From: Agrobacterium fabrum
GTDB lineage: Bacteria > Pseudomonadota > Alphaproteobacteria > Rhizobiales > Rhizobiaceae
DNA length: 10,189 nt
Direction: 5' to 3'
Assembly (NCBI GenBank): GCA_003241215.1
Contig: QFOL01000128.1
Span: forward strand, 1-10,189
Every line of letters begins with the position of its first letter. The stretch's first letter is position 1. This document shows, piece after piece, positions 1 to 6,171 of this stretch. The position numbers and the translations under genes are program-made. Below the pieces are notes generated by a model. It saw nothing but the letters and a program-made list of their open reading frames with translations, searched no databases and was not told where the DNA came from.

Positions 1-93
1 CTTGAAAACGCGGTCTGCGGCCTTGGTGAAGCTGCCCGTATCGACGATGGCGATGAAGGTGTGCAGCTGGTCTATGTCGAGAGGTGCGGACAT
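1..93 (-). CDS. LysR-type transcriptional regulator, N-terminus only (runs off left edge)
   Basis: Thirty-one codons are visible, from an ATG whose first base is 93 to the window edge. The peptide begins MSAPLDIDQLHTFIAIVDTG and continues SFTKAADRVFK, the start of a LysR winged helix-turn-helix (hydrophobic first helix, then the G-S-F-T-x-A-A turn). The recognition helix and effector-binding domain lie outside the window. LysR proteins are cytoplasmic DNA-binding regulators that usually act on a divergent promoter, and here the divergent neighbour is the DUF1127 gene at 297. The N-terminus resembles the rhizobial/Brucella LsrB/VtlR group as I remember it, but 31 residues cannot settle the subfamily. 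Upstream ATGs at 103 and 107 are out of frame, so the start at 93 is well supported. Confidence 0.85.
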   Translation of the reverse strand, partial: MSAPLDIDQLHTFIAIVDTGSFTKAADRVFK

Positions 94-125
94 GGATGGC
101 CATCCATCAGAATGATTGATGTCTT

Positions 126-154
126 ACATTAGAAACATTCGTTGGACTGATCAA
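126..154 (-). promoter_or_regulatory. Candidate sigma-70 promoter for the left-edge LysR gene
   Basis: Read on the minus strand there is a TTGATC -35-like hexamer (154-149), a 17-nt spacer and a TAATGT -10-like hexamer (131-126), which would start transcription about 25-30 nt before the ATG at 93. The -35 lies inside an imperfect palindrome, GACTGATCAATAGTC (145-159), and an ATTGAT/ATCAAT pair (115-120 and 150-155) brackets the promoter. A LysR protein could bind here to control both itself and the divergent gene. This is pattern matching only. Confidence 0.35.
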
Positions 155-296
155 TAGTCTTGCGGCATTTTGGCACCCAGCAAATCAATCTAAACCCCGG
201 GCCGACGCGACGTCAGGCCCTCAACCCAAGGCAGCTTCTCGCGCGTGGTGCGCCGGGAGCGGTGCCGCATCGTGCCGTTACGAAAGGATTAGTGTC

Positions 297-587
297 ATGC
301 GCACGGCAGAACGGAGAATGGAACTGGAACTCGCAACCCGGCAGAACGATACGTTCCGTCAGGCCGCTATTCTCTTGGCTTTCCGCGTCAAAACGTTCGT
401 GCAGCGCATCTATAATCGTATCGTGGCCAATGGCCTTACGCAGCTCGATGACCGCCTTCTGGCCGATATCGGACTGGCGCGGTCGGATGTGAGGGACGCC
501 CTCAATACCGGCCTGCTCGAGGATCCGACGGCTCATTTGACCCGCGCTGCGCGCAAGCGGGCAGTAACCCGGTTCAAGACCCTTTGA
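297..587 (+). CDS. DUF1127 family protein, 96 residues
   Basis: The 96-residue basic protein carries a DUF1127 segment at about residues 29-68. Its signature is LDDRLLADIGLARSDVRDAL (50-69), preceded by an amphipathic, arginine-rich helix (30-45). The flanks (1-28 and 70-96) are not part of the domain, and the C-terminus is again basic (RAARKR). Many rhizobial DUF1127 proteins are only about 45-50 residues long, so this is a longer member. Small DUF1127 proteins of alphaproteobacteria have been linked to RNA turnover and to phosphate/carbon metabolism. Whether this one has such a role is unknown. The ATG at 297 follows AAAGGA (283-288) at 8 nt, a good ribosome binding site, and the TGA at 585-587 is followed closely by an intrinsic terminator. 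The gene is divergent from the LysR gene at the left edge and probably monocistronic. Overlapping frames on both strands look like shadows. Confidence 0.85.
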   Translation: MRTAERRMELELATRQNDTFRQAAILLAFRVKTFVQRIYNRIVANGLTQLDDRLLADIGLARSDVRDALNTGLLEDPTAHLTRAARKRAVTRFKTL

Positions 588-593
588 AATTCC

Positions 594-629
594 CATTTCC
601 GGCAGACCTCCAGCTGTCGGAAATGTTTT
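594..629 (+). terminator. Intrinsic terminator of the DUF1127 gene
   Basis: A 12-bp stem (594-605 CATTTCCGGCAG with 614-625 CTGTCGGAAATG, one G-T wobble) closes an 8-nt loop and is followed by TTTT (626-629). It begins 7 nt after the DUF1127 stop codon, the expected position. The minus strand has no T run after the stem, so it should act on plus-strand transcripts only. Confidence 0.7.
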
Positions 630-679
630 CCAGCCGCAAGGTTTTCCCCGCAGGGTGATTTGCCAATAGCCCTGCCTTT

Positions 680-717
680 GCCCGGTGTCAGGCCCCTCGG
701 CCGCGCCGGGCTTTTTT
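680..717 (+). terminator. Second plus-strand intrinsic terminator
   Basis: GCCCGGTG (680-687) pairs with CGCCGGGC (704-711), with one T-G wobble, and an inner GGCC/GGCC helix (691-694 with 699-702) extends it. A run of six T (712-717) follows directly. It is a stronger terminator than the one at 594-629, and no open reading frame of note lies between the two. It may be a back-up terminator protecting gshA from antisense read-through, or the end of a small RNA. The right arm (705-711) can alternatively pair with GCCCGGC at 721-727. Confidence 0.7.
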
Positions 718-760
718 ATGGCCCGGCTTCAGCTCATCGGCGCAGTTCGGCGGCAAGGCC

Positions 761-2134
761 TCAATATTGATATTCCTCGAACACCGGCAGCACGGAACCG
801 CCCCAGCGGCCGTTATAGAGTGCGAGCAGGTCTTCGGCGAGCGTGGTCTTCTTGGCCAGAACCTCGTCCAGCGATGACAGGAACACGGTCTCATCCTGGC
901 CTTCGCCGTTCAGGCGCTTGCGATTTTTCAGGCCGGTGCGGGAAATGCCGAGCACCTCGCGGGCGATACCGAGAAGCGGCCTGCCGGCGATCTCGGCGGA
1001 GAGACCCTTGGCCGGCACGGCGTCACGAAGGGCGATGACCTCATCGAAGCTCCAGTCGGCAGTCAGCGCATCGGCAGCGGTCAGCGCCTCGTCATCATAG
1101 AGAAGGCCGACCCAGAAAGCGGGAAGGGCGCAGATGCGCCGCCACGGGCCGCCATCCGCGCCGCGCATTTCCAGGAAGCGCTTCAGGCGCACATCCGGGA
1201 ACAGCGTGGAGAGATGGTTCGTCCAGTCACCCATCGTCGGCTGCCAGTCGGCGATTTCGCCCTTCAGCGCACCGTTCATGAATTGCCGGAAGGTGACATG
1301 GGTGCAATCGTGATATTTGCCGTCGCGCACGATGAAATACATCGGCACGTCGAGCGCCCATTCGACATAGTCCTTGAAGCCGAAGTCTTCCTTGAAAGTG
1401 AAGGGCAGGACGCCCGCGCGGCGATTGTCCGTATCGCGCCAGATATCGCCACGCCAGGAGAGCAACCCGTTCGGCTTGCCTTCGGTGAAGGGTGACGAGG
1501 CGAACAGCGCCGTCGCCAGCGATTGCAACTTCATGGAAACGCGCATCTTCCGGCGCATATCCGCTTCGGAGGAGAAGTCGAGGTTCACCTGAATGGTGCA
1601 GGTGCGGTACATCATGTCGAGACCCTTGGTCCCGACCTTCGGCATATAACGCGTCATGATCGCGTAGCGCGATTTCGGCATGCGCGGCGTCTCGTCATAG
1701 CTCCACAGCGGGCTGCCGCCGATGCCGAGGAAACGGATGCCCATCGGCTCGGCCACCTCGCGCAGCGTCGCCAGATGCTGGTTGGATTCCTTGCAGGTCT
1801 GGTGCAGGTTTTCGAGCGGCGCGCCCGATAGTTCGAACTGGCCGCCCGGCTCGATGGAAATGGCGCCCATGCCATGCTGCTCGCCAAGGCCGATGATGTT
1901 TTCGCCGTCCATGATCGGCTCCCAGCCGAGCTTTTCCTGCATGCCCTTCAAAAGCGCGGAAATGCTGGCTTCGCCGAAATAGGGAACCGGCCGGTTGTCC
2001 TCCCGGAAGAAGGCGAATTTTTCATGTTCGGTGCCGATGCGGAAATCGGCTTCAACCTTGCAACCGCCCGCCAGATAATCGGTAAGCTCCGTGACGGAGG
2101 AGAGGGGTGTCTGGTCGGTCGTGTCGCGTGCCAT
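761..2134 (-). CDS. gshA: Glutamate-cysteine ligase (gamma-glutamylcysteine synthetase), plant-type
   Basis: This cytoplasmic enzyme joins L-glutamate and L-cysteine with ATP to give gamma-glutamylcysteine, the first and usually limiting step of glutathione synthesis. The 457-residue length fits the alphaproteobacterial/plant class of the GCS2 fold. Visible family motifs are GTEHEKF (34-40), IEPGGQFELSGAPL (94-107, in the ATP/glutamate-binding core), CTIQVNLDF (179-187), RGDIWRDTD (228-236) and LEMRGAD (321-327). The ATG at 2134 is preceded by AAGG about 6 nt upstream. The gene lies 117 nt downstream of rsmE on the same strand, so it may be co-transcribed or have its own promoter in that gap; I see no clear one. 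It converges with the DUF1127 gene. No minus-strand terminator with a T run is evident after the stop at 761-763. It looks intact. Confidence 0.95.
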   Translation of the reverse strand: MARDTTDQTPLSSVTELTDYLAGGCKVEADFRIGTEHEKFAFFREDNRPVPYFGEASISALLKGMQEKLGWEPIMDGENIIGLGEQHGMGAISIEPGGQFELSGAPLENLHQTCKESNQHLATLREVAEPMGIRFLGIGGSPLWSYDETPRMPKSRYAIMTRYMPKVGTKGLDMMYRTCTIQVNLDFSSEADMRRKMRVSMKLQSLATALFASSPFTEGKPNGLLSWRGDIWRDTDNRRAGVLPFTFKEDFGFKDYVEWALDVPMYFIVRDGKYHDCTHVTFRQFMNGALKGEIADWQPTMGDWTNHLSTLFPDVRLKRFLEMRGADGGPWRRICALPAFWVGLLYDDEALTAADALTADWSFDEVIALRDAVPAKGLSAEIAGRPLLGIAREVLGISRTGLKNRKRLNGEGQDETVFLSSLDEVLAKKTTLAEDLLALYNGRWGGSVLPVFEEYQY

Positions 2135-2251
2135 GGCTTACCTTGTATGACGTCTCTGTTACGGCGAGGCATATGATTGGCAGATAGGGCCGGATCGCAC
2201 CCGGTGGCAAATGAATTTCTTTTAAAGATGCATGAAGCGCAATGGTCCCGT

Positions 2252-2989
2252 TCAGTTCCAGTCGCCGATTGCCGCCTGAATGACCGCGAGTGCTGCGACG
2301 GCCGCCGTATCGGCCCTCAGGATACGCGGCCCGAGCGGAATGGGCGTGACGAAGGCAAGGCTGCGCAGCAACTCCCTTTCGTCTTCGGAAAACCCGCCTT
2401 CCGGCCCGACCAGCAGGGCGATCTTGCGTTCCTTGACGGATTGCAGGATGGGCAGCGGATTCTGGCCCGCATCGCCCTCGTCGCAATAGATGATGCGGCG
2501 GTCGCCGGGCCAGGTTTCCAGCAAGTCCTGCAGTTTCACCGGTTCGGCCACCTCGGGAAGAGACAGTATGCCGCACTGCTCGGCGGCCTCGATGGCATTG
2601 GCGCGCAGTTTTTCGGTGTTGTGGATCTTGCCCTGGACATGCTGCGTCATCACCGGCTGTAGCAGGCCGGCGCCCATTTCCACCGCCTTCTGCACCAGAT
2701 AATCCATCCGCCCGACTTTCAGCGGCGCGAAAAGATAATGCAGATCCGGCGCTTCCGGCTGGGGTCTTGTCTGCTCAAGGGGAATGAGCACGACCTTCTT
2801 GCGGCTCGGGAAGGAGAGCCTCGCCTTCCATTCGCCATCGCGTCCGTTGAACAGCAGTATTTCCGCGCCGTCGGTCATCCGCAGCACATTGGCGAGATAG
2901 TTGAACTGTTCGGTCGTCGTTTCCTGCGCAACGCCGCCTGCGAGGTCGGCGTCAATAAACAGGCGTTGCATCCGGAAATTAGCGCGCAT
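2252..2989 (-). CDS. rsmE: 16S rRNA (uracil-1498-N3)-methyltransferase
   Basis: RsmE methylates N3 of U1498 in 16S rRNA within the 30S subunit, using S-adenosylmethionine. From the ATG at 2989 the protein has 245 residues, normal for the family. A PUA-like RNA-binding N-terminal domain (about 1-75, with NYLANVLRM at 30-38) precedes a SPOUT/trefoil-knot methyltransferase domain. That domain carries EAAEQ (134-138), [12 protein letters not shown] (193-204) and [11 protein letters not shown] (219-229), the AdoMet-binding knot signature. The frame stays open to 3031, but an earlier start would lie inside pit and add unconserved residues; 2989 leaves a 14-nt gap after the pit stop. The Shine-Dalgarno is weak, so translational coupling to pit is plausible. 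The second methionine (residue 7) is an alternative start. Confidence 0.92.
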   Translation of the reverse strand: MRANFRMQRLFIDADLAGGVAQETTTEQFNYLANVLRMTDGAEILLFNGRDGEWKARLSFPSRKKVVLIPLEQTRPQPEAPDLHYLFAPLKVGRMDYLVQKAVEMGAGLLQPVMTQHVQGKIHNTEKLRANAIEAAEQCGILSLPEVAEPVKLQDLLETWPGDRRIIYCDEGDAGQNPLPILQSVKERKIALLVGPEGGFSEDERELLRSLAFVTPIPLGPRILRADTAAVAALAVIQAAIGDWN

Positions 2990-3003
2990 GGGATTTTTCA
3001 GTT

Positions 3004-4509
3004 TCACAGGAAAAGGAAAGACAAGAGCCAATAGAGCAGCGCCGCAAGCGTTGCGCTGGCTGGAACGGTGACCAGCCAGGCGGCGATGATCGTCATGAAG
3101 TGGGAGCGGCGGACAAGATAACGGCGGCGTATCTCGGAAGGATTGTCGACATATCTTTCGGACCGGCGGGGTCTGCCGTCACCGGCCTGAACAAGCTCCT
3201 GCCGCCGGCGTGACGCCTGTGTGTACCATTCGCGGAAGAAGCCGACGCCGAAGACAGCGCCGATCGCCGTATGGGTGGTGCTGACCGGCAGGCCGAAGCG
3301 CGAGGCCACGAGAACGGTGAGCGCCGTGGCGACGGAAACGCAGAAGGCGCGCATCGGATTGAGCTTGGTGATCTGCTCGCCAACCAGGCGGATGAGACGC
3401 GGGCCATAAAGGAGAATTCCGCAGGACAGCCCGAAAGCGCCGACAAGCATCACCCATAGCGGCGCGCGGGCGGAGGTGCCCACCGCCTCGTCATGCAGGG
3501 CTCGCACGATGGCCACGACAGGGCCGATGGCGTTTGAAACGTCGTTCGCCCCGTGAGCGAAGGACATCAGTCCGGCGGCGAGAACGAGCGGCCACTGGAA
3601 AAGCGTCCGAAGCGACTGATTGCGGTTCTCAAGCCCTTCCGATTGTTTGCGGATGATCGGCACGCAGAGCCGCCAGGCGACAAGGCCGGTCACAAGCCCT
3701 GTGACACTGGCATGGCCGAGCGACACATGCATGAGCTGCTGCAGTCCGACCCAGATGAGATAGGCCATGAAAACGCCGGCCATCAGGCCGATAAGCACCG
3801 GCACCCACAGCCGCGCGGCTTCGATCTTGTCCTCGCGGTAGATGATGAATTCCTTGATGAAGGCAAGGATGGCGATGGCGAAGGCGGCGCTGATGAAGGG
3901 CGCCAGCACCCAGGCGAAGGCGATGCTGCCGAGCGACAGCCAGTCGACCGCCTTCGCCCCATAGGCGGCCATTCCGGCGCCGGCGACCCCGCCGACCACC
4001 GTATGGGTGGTGGAGATCGGCGCCTTCGTCCAGGTCGAGATGTTGACGAGCAGGCCGGCGGCAAGAAGCGCCGACAGCATTGCCCATGAAAACGCGGTCC
4101 GGTCGGGAATGGTCTCGATGTTGATGATGCCGCTGGAAATGGTCTCGACGACATTGCCGCCGGTAATCAGCGCGCCGGCAATTTCGCTGATGGCGGCGAC
4201 GATGAGGGCGACGGCCAGCGGCATGGCCTTGGCGCCGACGGCGGGGCCGACATTGTTCGTGACGTCGTTCGCGCCGATATTGATGGCCATATAGGCGCCG
4301 ATGGCGACGGCGGCGATGATGATGGCGGAGCCCGCCGTGCCGGTAACGAAGATATCGGCGAAGATGGCGGCCAGAACAACGAAGATGAACCCCGCGCCAA
4401 GGCCGGCAAGCTGCTGCGTGACATGCAACGTCGCCTCTTCGACACGGGTGAACTTGTCGAGATCCTTGTCGAGCGTCGGCTTCATGTTAGATGGCGGCTT
4501 CGTTGCCAT
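3004..4509 (-). CDS. pit: PiT-family inorganic phosphate transporter
   Basis: This 501-residue inner-membrane protein carries the inverted duplicated PF01384 repeat. The first copy has [11 protein letters not shown] (79-89) and [11 protein letters not shown] (164-174); the second has [11 protein letters not shown] (320-330) and [11 protein letters not shown] (408-418). These are the phosphate/cation-binding signatures of low-affinity Pi symporters, usually H+- or Na+-coupled, sometimes moving metal-phosphate. About ten to twelve hydrophobic segments can be read. A long charged linker (about 286-302) precedes the second repeat, and a basic loop (about 431-468) precedes the last membrane helix (470-500). 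The soluble N-terminus (1-30) is charged. The ATG at 4509 follows GAGGTG at a good distance. No DUF47/PhoU-like partner gene, often paired with shorter Pit proteins, is adjacent. Distinction from the sulfate-transporting relatives rests on overall resemblance, so substrate is probable rather than proven. Confidence 0.9.
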   Translation of the reverse strand: MATKPPSNMKPTLDKDLDKFTRVEEATLHVTQQLAGLGAGFIFVVLAAIFADIFVTGTAGSAIIIAAVAIGAYMAINIGANDVTNNVGPAVGAKAMPLAVALIVAAISEIAGALITGGNVVETISSGIINIETIPDRTAFSWAMLSALLAAGLLVNISTWTKAPISTTHTVVGGVAGAGMAAYGAKAVDWLSLGSIAFAWVLAPFISAAFAIAILAFIKEFIIYREDKIEAARLWVPVLIGLMAGVFMAYLIWVGLQQLMHVSLGHASVTGLVTGLVAWRLCVPIIRKQSEGLENRNQSLRTLFQWPLVLAAGLMSFAHGANDVSNAIGPVVAIVRALHDEAVGTSARAPLWVMLVGAFGLSCGILLYGPRLIRLVGEQITKLNPMRAFCVSVATALTVLVASRFGLPVSTTHTAIGAVFGVGFFREWYTQASRRRQELVQAGDGRPRRSERYVDNPSEIRRRYLVRRSHFMTIIAAWLVTVPASATLAALLYWLLSFLFL

Positions 4510-4670
4510 TCACACCTCGTTTGCCAGCATTCCCTTTCGTCCGGCAGCGTCGCAGGTTGAAGGCAATTTACAGAAAGACTGTTACATCCCGCACGTCTCT
4601 CCAAAGAAAAAGACGATAAGAGCCATGTTGGAGAACCAAACCCCACATTGCCACTTTTCGGGCGGTTGCG

Positions 4671-5150
4671 CTATTTCGAATGCGCCATCCGCTTGTCGAA
4701 AGCGAGCATGAGCGCTTTCAGATCCGGCTCGTTGACCCGTCTTCCGGCTTCCTGCGGGCTGACCCACTCCAGCCGCCTCGATTCCTTTTCGGGAAAGCTG
4801 TCCTGCATTTCCGAAACCTCGAGCAGATGCACCTGAACCTTGCATGGCACATTGATGCCGCTGTTCAGCTTTTTTTCGTATTCATAATAACCGAAGGGAG
4901 CCTTCTCCACCGTGCCTTTGACGCCGGCTTCCTCATAGGCTTCCTGTTCGGCCACCGCATGGGCCTTCTTGTTGGCCATCGGCCAGCCCTTGGGAATGAC
5001 CCACCGGCCCGTATCCCGGCTGGTCAGCAGCAATACTTCCGGCTCCGGATTTTTTTTGGACAATCGATAGCACAGCGCCGCATATTGCTGTCGCGGCGGT
5101 CTGCGCAACATCAAGCCAACATCTGTCGCCAATCGATTCAAAATCTTCAA
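4671..5150 (-). CDS. Nudix hydrolase (DIPP-like alphaproteobacterial type)
   Basis: Nudix enzymes cleave nucleoside diphosphates linked to another moiety; substrate cannot be told from sequence here. The 159-residue protein has a typical fold: VLLLTSRDTGRWVIPKGWPM (39-58) leads into the Nudix box at G55 to V77. The catalytic glutamates E70, E73 and E74 and G76 are present, but the canonical early glutamate is K61 and the canonical arginine is Q69. The PKGWP lead-in resembles a diphosphoinositol-polyphosphate-phosphohydrolase-like group common in this class. I chose a TTG start at 5150 with AAGGA about 10 nt upstream. The frame continues to a GTG at 5228, but that 26-residue extension is AT-rich and contains a promoter-like sequence (5190-5217), and similar proteins begin near KILNRLATDVG. 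The ATG at 5111 is another option. The gap to pit is 161 nt. Confidence 0.85.
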   Translation of the reverse strand: MKILNRLATDVGLMLRRPPRQQYAALCYRLSKKNPEPEVLLLTSRDTGRWVIPKGWPMANKKAHAVAEQEAYEEAGVKGTVEKAPFGYYEYEKKLNSGINVPCKVQVHLLEVSEMQDSFPEKESRRLEWVSPQEAGRRVNEPDLKALMLAFDKRMAHSK

Positions 5151-5189
5151 TCCGTATAGGTCCTTCTTTGCCGGGTAGTGATAATTGCT

Positions 5190-5217
5190 AATATAGATAT
5201 GCTTTATGCTCCGCCAA
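5190..5217 (-). promoter_or_regulatory. Candidate promoter of the Nudix gene
   Basis: On the minus strand, TTGGCG (5217-5212), a 16-nt spacer and TATATT (5195-5190) form a good sigma-70-like promoter; the overlapping CTATAT is a common alphaproteobacterial -10 form. Transcription would begin near 5183 and give a leader of about 33 nt before the TTG at 5150. This argues that the in-frame GTG at 5228 is not the start. Confidence 0.45.
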
Positions 5218-5303
5218 TCCCCCTTCACCCATAACCCACTACTGTCTTCACGCCGGTGAAGCCTTTGGGCAAAAGGGATGTGGTAAATTCGCGAACAGAA
5301 CTT

Positions 5304-5325
5304 CGGCCGGGTGGTTCCCCGGCCG
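5304..5325. repeat. GC-rich perfect inverted repeat between mfppA and the Nudix gene
   Basis: CGGCCGGG (5304-5311), a 6-nt loop and CCCGGCCG (5318-5325) form a perfect 8-bp stem that a T-A and T-G pair extend. It lies about 85 nt beyond the mfppA stop, so it may help end the mfp transcript. There is no proper T run on either strand, so it is not a classical intrinsic terminator. The rest of 5151-5409 holds the Nudix promoter and, as far as I can see, no gene. Confidence 0.4.
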
Positions 5326-5409
5326 GACAGCCGATGCGGTAATACTCTATTTACCTGCTTTCAAGCCATTCGGAATGCAAGACCGCTATGAATTATAGCC
5401 GGGGCTGCT

Positions 5410-6171
5410 TCAGCCTGGGTTTACGCCCCAGTGCCGGAGGCCTTCGATCACCCCATCCGCTTCCCTCGCCGCAGCGTGAAAAAAGCGCATATCCCGATGC
5501 GCCAGCGACATCAGCTCCGGCAAGGCATTGCCCACGATCACGCCGCGAATATTCTTTAATTCGAACATCGCCCGATCATTACCAGTATCGCCCGCGACCG
5601 CCGATTCGTCGAGGCCGATGTGCAATTGTCCACATAACCATGCAAGTGCCGCGCCCTTGTCGGCGGCTTTCGGCAATATGTCGAGGTCTCGACCGCTGGA
5701 ATAGACGATGCGGGCGTCAAGATCGGCCGCCGCAAGCGCCGCTTCGATCTTGCGAAGCGCCGCGTCATCGGCGCCATGCAGGAACCAGCTCGATTTGAGG
5801 CCGTGCTGATAGCGCTCCTCCTGCATCGTCACACCGGGAACGCCGGTCATCACGTCGGCGATCTTTTGCGGGTCGAAACCGGTGCCAAGGGAACTCGCAT
5901 AGGCGCGTTCCAGTTCGCCGCGCTCTTTTGCGTGCAGCATGGTGCCGACCCCGCCGATGATGTAGTCGGGCTGCGGCAGCGGCGCCTCTTCGAGAAGCGC
6001 AAGCTGGTCGTCGATCAGCCTGCCGCTGTTGAAAACGAGGAGGGGACGCTGTGCGTCCGGCAGGGATTGCCAGAAATCGCGGAACCGGCGCGTGGCGTCG
6101 TTATCGCCGACGACGGTTCCGTCGAGATCGGTGGAGAAAAGACGAAGCGGTCTCAATCGCCGTCGTTCCAT
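5410..6171 (-). CDS. mfppA: Mannosylfructose-phosphate phosphatase (HAD superfamily)
   Basis: This cytoplasmic phosphatase removes phosphate from mannosylfructose-6-phosphate to release mannosylfructose, the second step of the pathway known from Agrobacterium. The 253-residue protein is a HAD hydrolase of the sucrose-phosphate-phosphatase type. Motif I is STDLDGTV with nucleophile D15 and acid/base D17, motif II is NSGR (48-51), the motif III lysine is K172, and motif IV is GDTGND (194-199). A cap domain lies between about 85 and 165, with YSSGRDLDILPKAADKG (157-173) leading back into the core. The ATG at 6171 lies inside the synthase gene, giving a 19-bp overlap, which implies translational coupling. 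Assignment rests on both the family and the adjacent synthase; alone it could be called a sucrose-phosphatase-like HAD enzyme. All catalytic residues are present. Confidence 0.9.
   Translation of the reverse strand: MERRRLRPLRLFSTDLDGTVVGDNDATRRFRDFWQSLPDAQRPLLVFNSGRLIDDQLALLEEAPLPQPDYIIGGVGTMLHAKERGELERAYASSLGTGFDPQKIADVMTGVPGVTMQEERYQHGLKSSWFLHGADDAALRKIEAALAAADLDARIVYSSGRDLDILPKAADKGAALAWLCGQLHIGLDESAVAGDTGNDRAMFELKNIRGVIVGNALPELMSLAHRDMRFFHAAAREADGVIEGLRHWGVNPG

Noticed and set aside
213..596. A 127-codon minus-strand open frame opposite the DUF1127 gene
   Set aside because: The plus-strand frame has the DUF1127 signature, a good ribosome binding site and a terminator; the antisense frame has none of these.
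705..727. Minus-strand terminator for gshA formed by GCCGGGC/GCCCGGC
   Set aside because: On the minus strand the loop is A-rich and the sequence after the stem is GC-rich, with no T tract; the T run serves the plus-strand terminator instead.
2177..2662. A plus-strand open frame opposite rsmE
   Set aside because: It is antisense to the conserved SPOUT domain and shows no recognisable family features.
4560..4595. Possible Pho box upstream of pit (minus-strand TGTAAC...TGTAAA)
   Set aside because: The two TGTAA units are 14 nt apart rather than the 11-nt pitch of a PhoB site, and the flanking bases do not match the consensus.
4598..4634. TCTCCA/TGGAGA inverted repeat between pit and the Nudix gene as a terminator
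   Set aside because: The stem is only 6 bp with a 25-nt loop, and there is no T run at the correct place.
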